A stretch of 64,000 nucleotides of DNA from an uncultured Enterorhabdus sp. (lineage in GTDB: Bacteria > Actinomycetota > Coriobacteriia > Coriobacteriales > Eggerthellaceae): NCBI GenBank assembly GCA_947649205.1, contig CANSQM010000007.1:32862-96861 (forward strand), written 5' to 3'. The translations under genes were made by a program, and so were the position numbers. Shown here in pieces: positions 25,801 through 33,710 of the stretch. Each line of letters opens with the position of its first letter. The stretch's first letter is position 1. The notes beneath the pieces are model-generated. The model saw only the letters and a list, made by a program, of their open reading frames with translations. It did not search any database and was not told the origin of the DNA.

Positions 25801-28252
25801 TCTCTACGAGGGCGACCTGCCCCACGCCGAGCGCCAGGCGTCGCTTCTGGCCGTGGACCCGGCCCTGCTCAGCGAGCTTCTGGGTGGCGGCACGGTGGAG
25901 GAGGTGCTGGATGAGGCCGTGGTGGCCCAGGTGGGGGCCGAGTTGCAGCGCACGGCTCCGGGCTGGCGGGTGCGCGGCGCCGAAGGGGTGGCCGACCTGC
26001 TGCGCGAGCTGGGACCGCTCACGGTGGAGGAGGTCGCCTTGCGTGCGGTGCCGGTGGGCACGGCGAAAGCCAAGGCGACGCTCGACGATGTCGGTGGCGA
26101 GTTGTCGGCGGGGAATGCCGCGGCGCCCCCGTTGGCAGACGTTCTTGTCGAGGGAGATGAGACGGTCTGCGGCGATGTTCCCGTGGCACCTGCTGCAGAC
26201 CCGGCAGCCGTCAGGGCGCTTTTGGAACAGCTAGAGACCGAGCGCCGGGCGTTCCCGGCGCTGATCGGCGGTGAAGAGCGTTGGGTCGCGGCCGATGATG
26301 GAGCGCGATTGCGGGCGGTGCTGGGCTTGGCGGTGCCCTCTTGGGCTGCGCCGTTGCCGGCAACCGAGGGCGGGGCTTCCCCGTCGGCCTCGGCGGCCGC
26401 ATCGGCAACCGCTTCCGGGGCAGCTTCCTCGGGTGTCGTGGCCGCAAAGCCCCTCGACGGGCTGGTGGCGCGCTTCGCCCGCACCCATACGCTGTTCGAC
26501 GGCGAGGCCGTAGCTACAGGGCTGGGGCTCGGGGCTGCGCTGCTGACCGAGTCGCTGGAGCGACTGACGGCCGCCGGTCGTCTCGTGCGCCTCGGCCACG
26601 ACCGCTGGGCCGATGCCGGGGTGCTGCGGCGGCTGCGCTCCCGCTCCCTTGCCCGGGCGCGGGAGGCCGTGTGCCCCGTTGGCTCCGATGCCTACCTGCG
26701 CTTCCTCTTGCAGCGCCAGGCCGTCGCCGCCTCTGGCGAGGCGCCGTTGGCGGGCATCGACGGCGTGGCCCAGGTGATCGCCCAGTTTGAGGGCGCCTAC
26801 CTGCCCATGGCCCTGTGGGAGTCCACGGTGCTGCCCCTGCGCGTGCCCGATTACCGTCCGGCCATGCTCGATGAGCTCATCGCCAGCGGCGAGGTGCTCT
26901 GGGCCGCCTCCACGGTGGGAGAGGAACATCTCGTGGCGTTCTTCCCGACCGATTCACCCTTGGCGCCCCTGCCCATCGACGAGGCGTCGGGCGTGGCTGC
27001 CTCCCTCGTGCCCGAGCCGGGGGAAGAGTCGCGGGGCGGGAAAGTGCCGACGGGAGAGGGTCGGGCCAACCATGCGGCTCGCGAGGCGGGGCCGATGGCG
27101 GTAACGGGAGGGGAAGGCTCGCAGGACTGCGCGGACCTTGCACCGGTTGCCGCTGTGGTGCGCCAGGTGCTCGTGGCCCGAGGGCCGGTAACCTTTTGCG
27201 CTCTCGTGGACGAGACGGCCCGTCGGATGGAGCCGGCGGTGCCGGCCCAGGGCGAGGTGGCCGAAGCGCTGCAGCGGCTCGTCTGGGCCGGGGCGGCTAC
27301 CAACGACGGCCTGGGCTTTCCCCGGGCCGGCGGTCTCGCAGTGCCGTCTGCGGCCGCACCCTCCGTCGGTCAGCAGCCGCCCTCTTCCCGACGGCGGGCG
27401 AGCAGCCGACGCGGGCGCTCCCTGCGTTCCGAGATGCGGGCCCAGGCCCGGGCCACGGTGGTGGCCCGTCAAGGGGCGGCCCTGGCCTTCGATGCCGCTC
27501 TGGCCGGGCGCTGGTCGGCCCTGGCGCCGACGGCCCAAAGCTCCACGGTGCAGGCCGTGGCCCTGGTGGAATCGCTGCTCGATCGCTATGGAGTGGTAAC
27601 TCGCGATATAGCCCTGGCCGCCGGGGTGCCCGGCGGCCTCTCGTCGCTCTATCCCGTGCTGCGGGCCATGGAGGACGCCGGCGAGCTCATCCGCGGCATG
27701 TTCGTGGAGGGTATGGGACCGGCCCAGTTCGCCGCGCGGGAGACCGTGGAGGTGCTGCGGGGCTTCGCCGATGCTGCGACGGCCTCCGAAGGCGGCGGAG
27801 CGGCGGGGCGGCCCTTGTCCCTGGCGGTGCTGCCGGCCGATGACCCGGTTTGCCTCCTGGGCGCGGGCATTCCCTGGCCCGAGGTGATGTGGACGGCGGC
27901 CGGGTCGGCCCCGGCTGTGGAGGCGGCCCTGGTGGCAGCCAAGCCGAGCCGCCGCGACGGCGCCCTCGTGGTGCTGGCCGACGGCGCCCCCGTGCTCTGG
28001 GCGGCCCCGCGCCTGAAGTCGCTGCTGGCGTTCACCACCGACGAGGCGGTTCTCGCTGCGGCTACGGAGGCCCTGGTGGCTTTCGTAGCCGCAGCGCTCA
28101 AGCGGGAGGGCTCGGCGGCCATGCGGTGCAAGATCATCGTGACCTACTTCAACGGGCGCGATGTGCTCGATACTCCGGCGGCATCGTGGCTCCAGCGGGC
28201 GGGGCTCGTGCGCCTGCCCGATGGCCTGCGCCTGTACGCGAGCCCCTTCTAG
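22844..28252 (+). CDS. lhr: Lhr-type DEAD/H-box helicase, long form
   Basis: A 1802-residue superfamily 2 helicase. Motif I is VIAPTGSGKTLAAFLWAI (about 47-64), motif II VIVDEVHALAGDKRGAHLSLSLERL, motif III GLSATVRP, and the second RecA domain contains VVATSSLELGIDMGSIDLVLQV and GLQRVGRANHQVGGRSLGIIYP, all diagnostic of Lhr. The winged-helix and Lhr-core domains follow, and the long C-terminal extension (beyond about residue 900) matches the large actinobacterial Lhr proteins, which act in DNA repair as 3'-5' helicases. Several Ala/Gly-rich inserts (about 1140-1210, 1430-1470) look like linkers. ATG 22844 is preferred to the adjacent ATG at 22841 because GGAGG ends only two bases before the latter. 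Confidence 0.92.
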   Translation: MEEGERLAWFEAMASFSEPVRTWFADTFGAPTAVQARAWNAIARGENTLVIAPTGSGKTLAAFLWAIDGLMGQKAAAAARGEKWPRGVRVLYVSPLKALGADVDRNLQGPLTAISALVAAEAARDGAKAPEVRTAMRTGDTTAEERRKIARNPPDILITTPESLYLMLTSQACEVLRTVETVIVDEVHALAGDKRGAHLSLSLERLDDILERPAQRIGLSATVRPRDEIARFLGGAHPVTVVATEAPPSLDLSVRVPVRDMTAVPTYDGFKGAGDGPVHIGSAPRRAAIETAWKSDRALRAAMAEGPAPAAHPDSRVGMASIWPHIEAAILDEVLAHTSTIVFVNSRGLCERLTARLNELYAKRLGLDGPRSEVAGYWSATGSAGAEGEGSAPAPSVRGIPTGVDAMVTAPGSGFRSDIGSTTALVTTPSVVIAKAHHGSVSKEKRLQVERELKAGELPCVVATSSLELGIDMGSIDLVLQVAAPPSVASGLQRVGRANHQVGGRSLGIIYPRTRVEVLDAAVMAAGMEAGAIESTFMVRNALDVLAQQTVAAVAMAPDGLSADAWLATVRRSACYADLGRRSFEGVLDMLAGRYGSGEIAEFAPRILWDRETGLLKPRPGSQRLAVTSAGTIPDRGMFSVVLPEGDGRQGRRRVGELDEEMVMESRVGDIIALGTSTWRIQEISADRVIVEAAPGRAARLPFWHGEAIGRPYETGRARGALVRAAEGALVRTGEAPEGASSSGGSVLGASVDAEALKAVVSAALDEDARRNLGALVAAQRECTGAVPTDRRLVVEQCTDETGDWRVILHSPFGRRVHEPWALAVAHRITTTLGFDPQVSAADDGILLRVPLGEDSLPGPELFLFDPDELEAIVRERVGFTALFAARFRECAARALLMTPTAPGKRAPLWQQRLKGGQLLEAARQEEDFPIILEAMRECLQDVFDLPALREVMGGLQAGTIKISEARTTVPSPFAAPLVFGYLGEHLYEGDLPHAERQASLLAVDPALLSELLGGGTVEEVLDEAVVAQVGAELQRTAPGWRVRGAEGVADLLRELGPLTVEEVALRAVPVGTAKAKATLDDVGGELSAGNAAAPPLADVLVEGDETVCGDVPVAPAADPAAVRALLEQLETERRAFPALIGGEERWVAADDGARLRAVLGLAVPSWAAPLPATEGGASPSASAAASATASGAASSGVVAAKPLDGLVARFARTHTLFDGEAVATGLGLGAALLTESLERLTAAGRLVRLGHDRWADAGVLRRLRSRSLARAREAVCPVGSDAYLRFLLQRQAVAASGEAPLAGIDGVAQVIAQFEGAYLPMALWESTVLPLRVPDYRPAMLDELIASGEVLWAASTVGEEHLVAFFPTDSPLAPLPIDEASGVAASLVPEPGEESRGGKVPTGEGRANHAAREAGPMAVTGGEGSQDCADLAPVAAVVRQVLVARGPVTFCALVDETARRMEPAVPAQGEVAEALQRLVWAGAATNDGLGFPRAGGLAVPSAAAPSVGQQPPSSRRRASSRRGRSLRSEMRAQARATVVARQGAALAFDAALAGRWSALAPTAQSSTVQAVALVESLLDRYGVVTRDIALAAGVPGGLSSLYPVLRAMEDAGELIRGMFVEGMGPAQFAARETVEVLRGFADAATASEGGGAAGRPLSLAVLPADDPVCLLGAGIPWPEVMWTAAGSAPAVEAALVAAKPSRRDGALVVLADGAPVLWAAPRLKSLLAFTTDEAVLAAATEALVAFVAAALKREGSAAMRCKIIVTYFNGRDVLDTPAASWLQRAGLVRLPDGLRLYASPF

Positions 28253-28273
28253 GCCAGCGAGCGGACAGAAAAA

Positions 28274-28305
28274 GCCTCCCGCGTCTCTCTCGGGACGCGG
28301 GAGGC
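28274..28305 (+). terminator. Terminator-like hairpin after the Lhr gene
   Basis: Stem GCCTCCCGCGT (28274-28284) with ACGCGGGAGGC (28295-28305), followed by TTCGTT on the plus strand and by TTTTT on the minus strand. Confidence 0.65.
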
Positions 28306-28367
28306 TTCGTTGGGAGGCCGCGCGATCCCCTGAAACGCGCGGCCTGTGGAGTATGCGGAAAGGAAGC

Positions 28368-28432
28368 GGGCGGCGGCCAGAAAGGAGAGCCGCCGCCCTC
28401 GGGCACCCGCGAGTTGCCCCGACGGGTGCCCG
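28368..28432. repeat. Two further GC-rich hairpins in the 450-bp gap upstream of the LuxR gene
   Basis: Perfect stems GGGCGGCGGC / GCCGCCGCCC (28368-28377, 28389-28398) and CGGGCACCCG / CGGGTGCCCG (28400-28409, 28423-28432) stand two bases apart. With the hairpin at 28274 they make three stems in tandem. The rest of the gap 28253-28702 has no gene; a TAGAAT -10-like box lies near 28652. Confidence 0.65.
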
Positions 28433-28702
28433 CAAAGCCCTTGGTGGAGGCGGGACGGTCGCGGCCTCAATGGCCCCAAAAAGGCCGTGCCGTTTGAAGT
28501 CCGCCTCCAAGAGGAACAGCGTCCACTATAGGGGGCCGGCCGCCAGAGCGCTATCGTCGCTCTTAGGTATCTCCATCGCACTTTTTGAGTATTGGCTGTT
28601 GTCAGGTCAATCACGGCAGCGCCGCGGTCGAAGGGGCGCACCGGGGCTCTGCTAGAATCGAGCTCAGATCATGGCGTGCATCAGAAAAGGAGGGAGGCCG
28701 AT

Positions 28703-30235
28703 ATGGGCGCGTTGAATGAGCAGGGGGCGAGCGGCGCCGCGCGGCCGGGTGGGCCTTGCGGCTTGCGGCCGCGGGATGGGGCCTTGGCGGCCTTTGTCGC
28801 CACGCTGTTTCCCGTCACGCCCGTTCTGGCCTCGTTCGACCAGACGGCTCAGTTCCCTGTTCTGGCCGACCCCTTTCTCATAGCCGCACTCTGCGCCGTC
28901 CTCGGTTCGGCTCTGGCGCTAGTGATCCGATCTCTCGTGCGGGGTACGGTGGCGCGCCCGCGATCGCGGGCGACGGTGACGGTGGCGGCTGTGGCGTACC
29001 TGCTGGCCCTTCTTGCGCTGCCCGCGCTCCTCTGCGCGCCCGAGCCTTATCTGTGGGCCGCCGTGGCTGCCGGCATTGCGGCCGGGGCGGCGACGCCGTG
29101 GCTTGTGGCCCAGTGGGCCGCCGTCGTGGCGGCACCCATGCGCGCCTCGCTCGCCCGCTGCGCCGTGGTGGCGGTCGGAGCCTCTCTGGCCGCATGGGTG
29201 CTCACCCTTCTTCCCGAGGGGGCGCTCGTGCCCGCCTTCGACGGCCTCGTGCTTGTCGGTGCCGCGCCGCTCGCGTTTCTTTCGGCGCGCGACGAGGGCC
29301 CGCGTGAAGATGCCGGTCCGGGTACGAACCAGCTGGGGCGCTTGCTGTCGGTTACCTGGCTGCCCCTGCTCGGCCTGGCTGCCTATGCCTTTGCCACCAA
29401 TGTCGTCGCCCACGGGGCCCACACGGTGGTGCAGACGGCTATCTTCGGGGGTGCCGCGGCGGCCCTCGTAGCCCTCGGGGTTTCCGTGCGCTGGGGTCGT
29501 GATCCGCTTTTGCCGTGGTCGTACCGCGTGCTTGTGCCCGCCATGGCGGCGATCTTCGTCGTTTTGGGCGCATGCCCGGCCGGCACCTTCCCCTCGGGCC
29601 TCTCCCTGGCGGCGCTGTACGGGTTCTACCTGGTGCTCGCCCTTATCGACTGCGCCCTGTTCCTCGCGGTAGTTCACAGCCGTGAGCTTGCGGCCGATAC
29701 GGTCGTCGGGGTGCCCGTAGCCGTAGCCGCCGCGGCGGCCCTCGCCGGCCAGCTGCTCTCCGCCGTACCCCGGCTCGATCTGGCTCCGTGGCTCACGGTG
29801 CTGGCGGCCCTGTTCGTGGCGGTTCTGCTCGTGTTTCTGGGGTGCACGGCATGGAATGAGCTCGTAACGCCTCGGGAGACGGCCGCCGAGGGCGAGAAGG
29901 AGGCCGCCGCCCCGCTCAACGATGCGACCACAGCACCGACGACTACTTCCGCCTCGGACTCTTCAGCGGCTCCATCGGAGGCAGCCGCCCTGGCCGCCGA
30001 GCCCACGCGCCGCGATGCCTTAGAGGCCCGGTGCACGGCGGTGGCTGTCGAGGCCGGTCTGTCTCCGCGCGAGGCCGAGGTGCTTGTCTACCTGGCCCGC
30101 GGCTTCACGCCGGCCTATATCGCGAAGACCCTCGTGCTGTCCATCAGCACCGTGCGCACCCACGTGCGCAACATCTACCGCAAACTCGGCGTGGGCAAGC
30201 GCGAGGAGCTCATCCACCTTATCGACGGGGAATAA
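28703..30235 (+). CDS. LuxR-family regulator with a multi-pass membrane N-terminus
   Basis: A 510-residue protein with about twelve hydrophobic helices in residues 25-400, an acidic Ala/Thr-rich linker (about 400-440), and a C-terminal LuxR helix-turn-helix (GLSPREAEVLVYLARGFTPAYIAKTLVLSISTVRTHVRNIYRKLGVGKREELI). Membrane-anchored LuxR regulators of this design are abundant in Eggerthellaceae, where several control neighbouring molybdoenzyme operons in response to small molecules. This one has no such operon beside it, only an Lhr gene upstream and a convergent thioesterase gene downstream, so its target is unknown. ATG 28703 follows AAGGAGGG. Confidence 0.9.
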   Translation: MGALNEQGASGAARPGGPCGLRPRDGALAAFVATLFPVTPVLASFDQTAQFPVLADPFLIAALCAVLGSALALVIRSLVRGTVARPRSRATVTVAAVAYLLALLALPALLCAPEPYLWAAVAAGIAAGAATPWLVAQWAAVVAAPMRASLARCAVVAVGASLAAWVLTLLPEGALVPAFDGLVLVGAAPLAFLSARDEGPREDAGPGTNQLGRLLSVTWLPLLGLAAYAFATNVVAHGAHTVVQTAIFGGAAAALVALGVSVRWGRDPLLPWSYRVLVPAMAAIFVVLGACPAGTFPSGLSLAALYGFYLVLALIDCALFLAVVHSRELAADTVVGVPVAVAAAAALAGQLLSAVPRLDLAPWLTVLAALFVAVLLVFLGCTAWNELVTPRETAAEGEKEAAAPLNDATTAPTTTSASDSSAAPSEAAALAAEPTRRDALEARCTAVAVEAGLSPREAEVLVYLARGFTPAYIAKTLVLSISTVRTHVRNIYRKLGVGKREELIHLIDGE

Positions 30236-30263
30236 GCCCCTCGCCCGCTGTGTTCCCCGGTTC

Positions 30264-30734
30264 TTAGGATTCCTCGATGATTTCGCCGTAGAGGCGGTAC
30301 AAATCGGGGAAGGTGCGCTTGAGGCTCACAGGTTTGAAGGTGTCGCGCTCCACGACGCAGAGGGTCACGAGCCCGTCCACGAGCGGGGTGGCGCCGGCGC
30401 GGAGGAGCGGCTCGCCGGCCTCGTCGGTGCCGGCGGCATCTTCGGCACGGAATATCTGCTGGCGGTACACGGTGCGCATGGGCAGGCTTCGGGCCACCGA
30501 CGTGCGTACGAAGGCGGTCTCGCCGTAGCGCAGGGGGCTGCGGTATTGCACCTCCAGCCCGTAGATGGGGCTCATGTAGCCGGCCTGCTCGATGTACTCG
30601 TCGTAAGGGTAGCCCACGGCGTTCAAAAAATCGATGCGGGCGTCCTCGAAGTACAGCAGGTAGTTCGCGTGGTACACCACGCCCATCATGTCGGTTTCCC
30701 CGTAGCGCACCTTAATGGGCGTATGTACATGCAT
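30264..30734 (-). CDS. Acyl-CoA thioesterase, YbgC/FadM hotdog family
   Basis: A 156-residue single hotdog-fold protein. The N-terminal VRYGETDMMGVVYHANYLLYFEDAR matches the 4-hydroxybenzoyl-CoA thioesterase signature, with the catalytic Asp of ETDMMG; YRSPLRYGETAFVRTSV forms the central strand pair. It should hydrolyse acyl-CoA esters in the cytoplasm. The gene is single, convergent with the LuxR gene, and has a TATAAT box on its own strand at 30783-30778 within a CATTATAATG palindrome. Which acyl group is used is not visible. Confidence 0.88.
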   Translation of the reverse strand: MHVHTPIKVRYGETDMMGVVYHANYLLYFEDARIDFLNAVGYPYDEYIEQAGYMSPIYGLEVQYRSPLRYGETAFVRTSVARSLPMRTVYRQQIFRAEDAAGTDEAGEPLLRAGATPLVDGLVTLCVVERDTFKPVSLKRTFPDLYRLYGEIIEES

Positions 30735-30833
30735 GATCTCGCTCGCTTTCTCGCCTCATCCGATGTCTCAGCGAGCCATTATAATGCGGGGTTCGGGAAA
30801 GGGGCGCAGGCCTTTCGGCCGGGGTGTCGTCGC

Positions 30834-31145
30834 CTAATCCAGATGGAACAGCACGGGCAGGTCCGCCGAGACCGGGGAGTTGTCCTCGTTGGTCTCCATG
30901 ATGTCGGCCATGAAGTCCCACCATTTCCGGTTGATGGCCGTGTCGGCTCCGGCAGCCCACCGCTCAGGATCGTCGATCTCGATGTAGCCGAACAGCGTCA
31001 GCGTGTCCGGATCCAGGGCGATGGTGTAGTTGCGGCCGCCGTGCTCGTGGATCATGTCCACCATTTCGGGCCACAGCTCGTTGTGGCGCCGCTCGTACTC
31101 CGCTTCCATGCCGGGGTACAGCTGCATCTTGAACGTCTTGATCAT
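30834..31145 (-). CDS. L-rhamnose mutarotase-like protein (RhaM family)
   Basis: A 103-residue dimeric alpha-beta-barrel protein: MIKTFKMQLYPGMEAEYERRHNELWPEMVDMIHEHGGRNYTIALD at the N-terminus carries the Tyr and His typical of RhaM, and the C-terminal half has FGYIEIDDPERWAAGADTAINRKWWDFMADIM. RhaM interconverts anomers of L-rhamnose. No rhamnose genes are in the window, so either it acts with distant genes or on another sugar. A TATACT -10 box lies at about 31184-31179 on the minus strand, directly after the terminator at 31189-31224. Confidence 0.9.
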   Translation of the reverse strand: MIKTFKMQLYPGMEAEYERRHNELWPEMVDMIHEHGGRNYTIALDPDTLTLFGYIEIDDPERWAAGADTAINRKWWDFMADIMETNEDNSPVSADLPVLFHLD

Positions 31146-31188
31146 GGGCGCTCCTTCGCGATTGTTGCTTGGCGCACTCAGTATAGGA

Positions 31189-31224
31189 AACGGCCGGCCC
31201 TCCCGAAGGGGAGGGCCGGCCGTT
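31189..31224 (-). terminator. Intrinsic terminator of the NapG/NapH-like operon
   Basis: A perfect 16-bp stem AACGGCCGGCCCTCCC (31189-31204) with its complement (31209-31224) around GAAG. On the minus strand it is followed by TTTCCTATAC, which also contains the -10 box of the mutarotase gene. Confidence 0.78.
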
Positions 31225-31282
31225 GGCAAAGCGCTGTAAGAATTCTCGGGTTCGAGAACGCCGGGCGATTCCCGAGGTGATT

Positions 31283-32296
31283 TCAGCGTGCCGTCTCGGC
31301 CTCCTCGTCGAAAGATCCCAACGTCGATGCTGAAGCTGATCGCTTCGGGAGCAGCGGCATGGTAATGGCCTGGGTGGGGCACACCTCCACGCAGGCGCGG
31401 CATTTGGTGCACTCGCTCCAGGCGGCGCCGCGCTCGGGATGGCGCACGTCGATGCCCACCTCGCAGGCCGCGCCGCACAAATCGCAGGTGGCTCCCTTGG
31501 CCGTCTCCAGGCAGACCTCGTTGGCGATAGCCGGTTTGAAGGTGCGGTTGCCCTTCGCCACCAAGCTCATGAGGGCCGACAGGGGGCAGAAGTTCGCGCA
31601 CCACTTGCGCAGGAGGAGCACTTCCACCACCAGCAGCGCCGGCGCGGCCACGAGAGACCAGGTCACATCGCCGCCGCCGAACAGCAGCATCACGAGCATG
31701 ATGGTGGCGAAGGTGAGCCCGATGGGGCAGATGAGGCAGAATACCGGGAACCCGAAGATGGCGGCCGATAGCAGCGCGCCGCCCAGGACGAAGTGGCGGG
31801 AATCGAAGGTGGCCGGCTGGGAGGCGCACAGAGAGCCGCAGGAGGCGCAGCCGCCCTTGAGGGCCTTCTTCTCCGCCGGGGTCAGCGGGGTCTGGGCCCG
31901 GGCGACGGCGTGCTCTTCGGCGACGATGGCGCGGGCCTTGGCCGGAGAGGCGCCGTCGGCCTCGAGGTCGGCGGTAGCGCCGGCGTCCTCGGCCCGGGCC
32001 GGCTTCTTGAACACGTCGCGCAGCTTGCCCACGATGGGCACGGGGCAGGCCCAGGTGCAGAAGGCACGGCCGAGCAGCAGGATGGCGGCCACGGCCAGCA
32101 CGAGCGAGACGACGGCCTGGGGAATGAGGGTCTTCGAGGCGATCATGGTGCCGAGCGCCCCCAGGGGGCACAGAAGCGAGATGTCCTTCCAGCCGATGGC
32201 CGACAGGGTGCCGATGCCCGAGTTGAAGGCGAAGCCGACGCCGATGGCGACCATCAGCGCGACGGGGATGATAACGCGGAGCTTTCTCGTGTTCAT
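31283..32296 (-). CDS. NapH-like membrane ferredoxin (quinol oxidase type)
   Basis: A 337-residue protein with four or five membrane helices and cysteine motifs on the cytoplasmic side: FCTWACPVP after helix 2, CANFCPLSA after helix 4, then a ferredoxin domain with CDLCGAACEVG and CTKCRACVEVCP. This is the NapH layout, in which quinol is oxidised without haem. An Ala/Asp-rich charged insert lies around residues 95-145. It is the last gene of the operon unknown protein-TorD-NapG-NapH. With NapG it could feed electrons to an exported molybdoenzyme; no catalytic subunit is encoded beside it. Confidence 0.88.
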   Translation of the reverse strand: MNTRKLRVIIPVALMVAIGVGFAFNSGIGTLSAIGWKDISLLCPLGALGTMIASKTLIPQAVVSLVLAVAAILLLGRAFCTWACPVPIVGKLRDVFKKPARAEDAGATADLEADGASPAKARAIVAEEHAVARAQTPLTPAEKKALKGGCASCGSLCASQPATFDSRHFVLGGALLSAAIFGFPVFCLICPIGLTFATIMLVMLLFGGGDVTWSLVAAPALLVVEVLLLRKWCANFCPLSALMSLVAKGNRTFKPAIANEVCLETAKGATCDLCGAACEVGIDVRHPERGAAWSECTKCRACVEVCPTQAITMPLLPKRSASASTLGSFDEEAETAR

Positions 32297-32305
32297 GGGC
32301 CCTCC

Positions 32306-32965
32306 CTAGTTTTCCGACGGCGGTACGACGACGATGGCGCGGGCCGTGGCTCCCTCGGTGATGGAGCCGTTCTCCAACGAGACGCAGGCGGCCTCACAGG
32401 CACCGCAGCCGTTGCACGTATCCTCGATGACCACGGGGCGGTTGTACTCGTCCAGTTCGATGGCCTCGTAGGGGCAGGCGTCGTAGCAGAAGCGGCAGCC
32501 GATGAGCTTATAGGCCAAGCACCAGTCGGTGTTCACCTCGGCCAGGCCTAGCACCACGGTCTCCTCGGCCGGGGTTGGGGGTGCGGCTAGGGCACCGGTG
32601 GGGCATACCGCGGCGCACAGGGGCACGCCGCCGTTCTCCTCGGCGCAGAAGTTGCAGTAGTTCTCGGCGAAGTTCAGGGCCGGGGTGCGCGTGCCCAGGA
32701 TGCCGTTCTCGATATGGGAGGGCACGATGACGTCGCGCGGGCAGATCTCGGTGCACTTCTGGCAGCGGATACAGGCCGATAGCAGGGCCTCGGTGTCCTG
32801 CCCTCCGGGCGGCCGTACCACGGGGGTGTCGCCCAGGTACTTCACGGAGCCCACGGCGGCCAGGGCCGCCATACCGCCCAGCCCCAGGCACAGGCCGCGC
32901 CGGGTGAGGGTGGGGCGCCGGCGCGCCTCGGGGGCGGCGCCGGTGCGCTCTTCGGTGTCTGTCAT
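32306..32965 (-). CDS. NapG-like Tat-exported ferredoxin
   Basis: A 219-residue protein. The N-terminus has a twin-arginine motif in LTRRGLCLGLGGMAALAAVG, so export or anchoring by Tat is likely. Four [4Fe-4S] groups follow: CIRCQKCTEICP, CNFCAEENGGVPLCAAVCP, CRFCYDACP and CNGCGACEAACV. This equals NapG in order and length. It sits 9 bp upstream of the NapH-like gene and 3 bp downstream of the TorD-like gene, so translation is tightly linked. It should accept electrons from NapH and pass them to an extracytoplasmic partner. Confidence 0.9.
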   Translation of the reverse strand: MTDTEERTGAAPEARRRPTLTRRGLCLGLGGMAALAAVGSVKYLGDTPVVRPPGGQDTEALLSACIRCQKCTEICPRDVIVPSHIENGILGTRTPALNFAENYCNFCAEENGGVPLCAAVCPTGALAAPPTPAEETVVLGLAEVNTDWCLAYKLIGCRFCYDACPYEAIELDEYNRPVVIEDTCNGCGACEAACVSLENGSITEGATARAIVVVPPSEN

Positions 32966-32968
32966 GGT

Positions 32969-33679
32969 CTAGGCCTCCTCGTCCTCGTCGCTGACAATGT
33001 CGTTCAGGAACTGGCGGTCTTCCTCCAGAAAGCCCTCGAGGAGGTAGCCGGTGCCCTGGTACAGGTCGGTCTTCGAGAATACGCGGATGCCCCGGGCGAA
33101 GACGTTGGCCCAGCGCAGCAGGTGCTCGGCCAGGAAGGCCCGCTGGGCCGCGAGCAGGGCGGCGGCACCCTCATCGTCGCCGGTCGCCAGGCGCTCGGCC
33201 GTGCGTTCAGCCAGGGCCGCCATGAATTCCAGCTCCACGGTGATGTGATCCTCGTTCTCGGCGTAGCCCTCGGCCCGCTCGAGGCCCCAGGTGCGGTAGA
33301 AGGCCATGACCTCGTCGCGGGAATCCTGCATGGTCAGGTGCTTCTCAGAAGTGTAGACGCTCTCGGTGGGGTAGGCCGCCGAGTGGCCCTCGTTGCCGTG
33401 ACCCACGAAGGTGCGGGTGAAGTCCACGGCCGGCTCGGTGAAGGAATAGTCCCAGAAGGCGCCCAGGTAGCGGGCGATGCGGCGGTAGCCCTCGTCTACC
33501 AGCTCGTTGCCGGTGGCGGCCGGCAGCCGCATGGATTTCAGCTGGGCTAGGAAGTCGGCGTCCAGCTCGGCGATGAAGAAGCGGCCGAGCAGCCGGTAGG
33601 TGGCCGCCCGTTCGCGGCACAGGGCGGCCACGGTCGTTAGGGTCTCCTCGACTGTGGCCGGGGCACAGGATTGGGTCAT
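32969..33679 (-). CDS. TorD/DmsD-family molybdoenzyme chaperone
   Basis: A 236-residue all-helical protein. Recognisable parts are RERAATYRLLGRFFIAELD, GHGNEGHSAAYPTESVYTSEKHLTMQDSRDEVMAFYRTWGLE, and HITVELEFMAALAERTAERLATGD; the YPTESVYTSE and EDHITVELEFM stretches are hallmarks of the TorD family in Eggerthellaceae. Such chaperones bind the Tat signal of apo-molybdoenzymes and help cofactor insertion. The start at 33679 follows GAGGAGAG. Since no catalytic subunit shares the operon, it may serve one of the three complexes in this window. Confidence 0.9.
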   Translation of the reverse strand: MTQSCAPATVEETLTTVAALCRERAATYRLLGRFFIAELDADFLAQLKSMRLPAATGNELVDEGYRRIARYLGAFWDYSFTEPAVDFTRTFVGHGNEGHSAAYPTESVYTSEKHLTMQDSRDEVMAFYRTWGLERAEGYAENEDHITVELEFMAALAERTAERLATGDDEGAAALLAAQRAFLAEHLLRWANVFARGIRVFSKTDLYQGTGYLLEGFLEEDRQFLNDIVSDEDEEA

Positions 33680-33710
33680 GGTTCTCTCCTCTTCTCTCTC
33701 AAGGGGGCCG

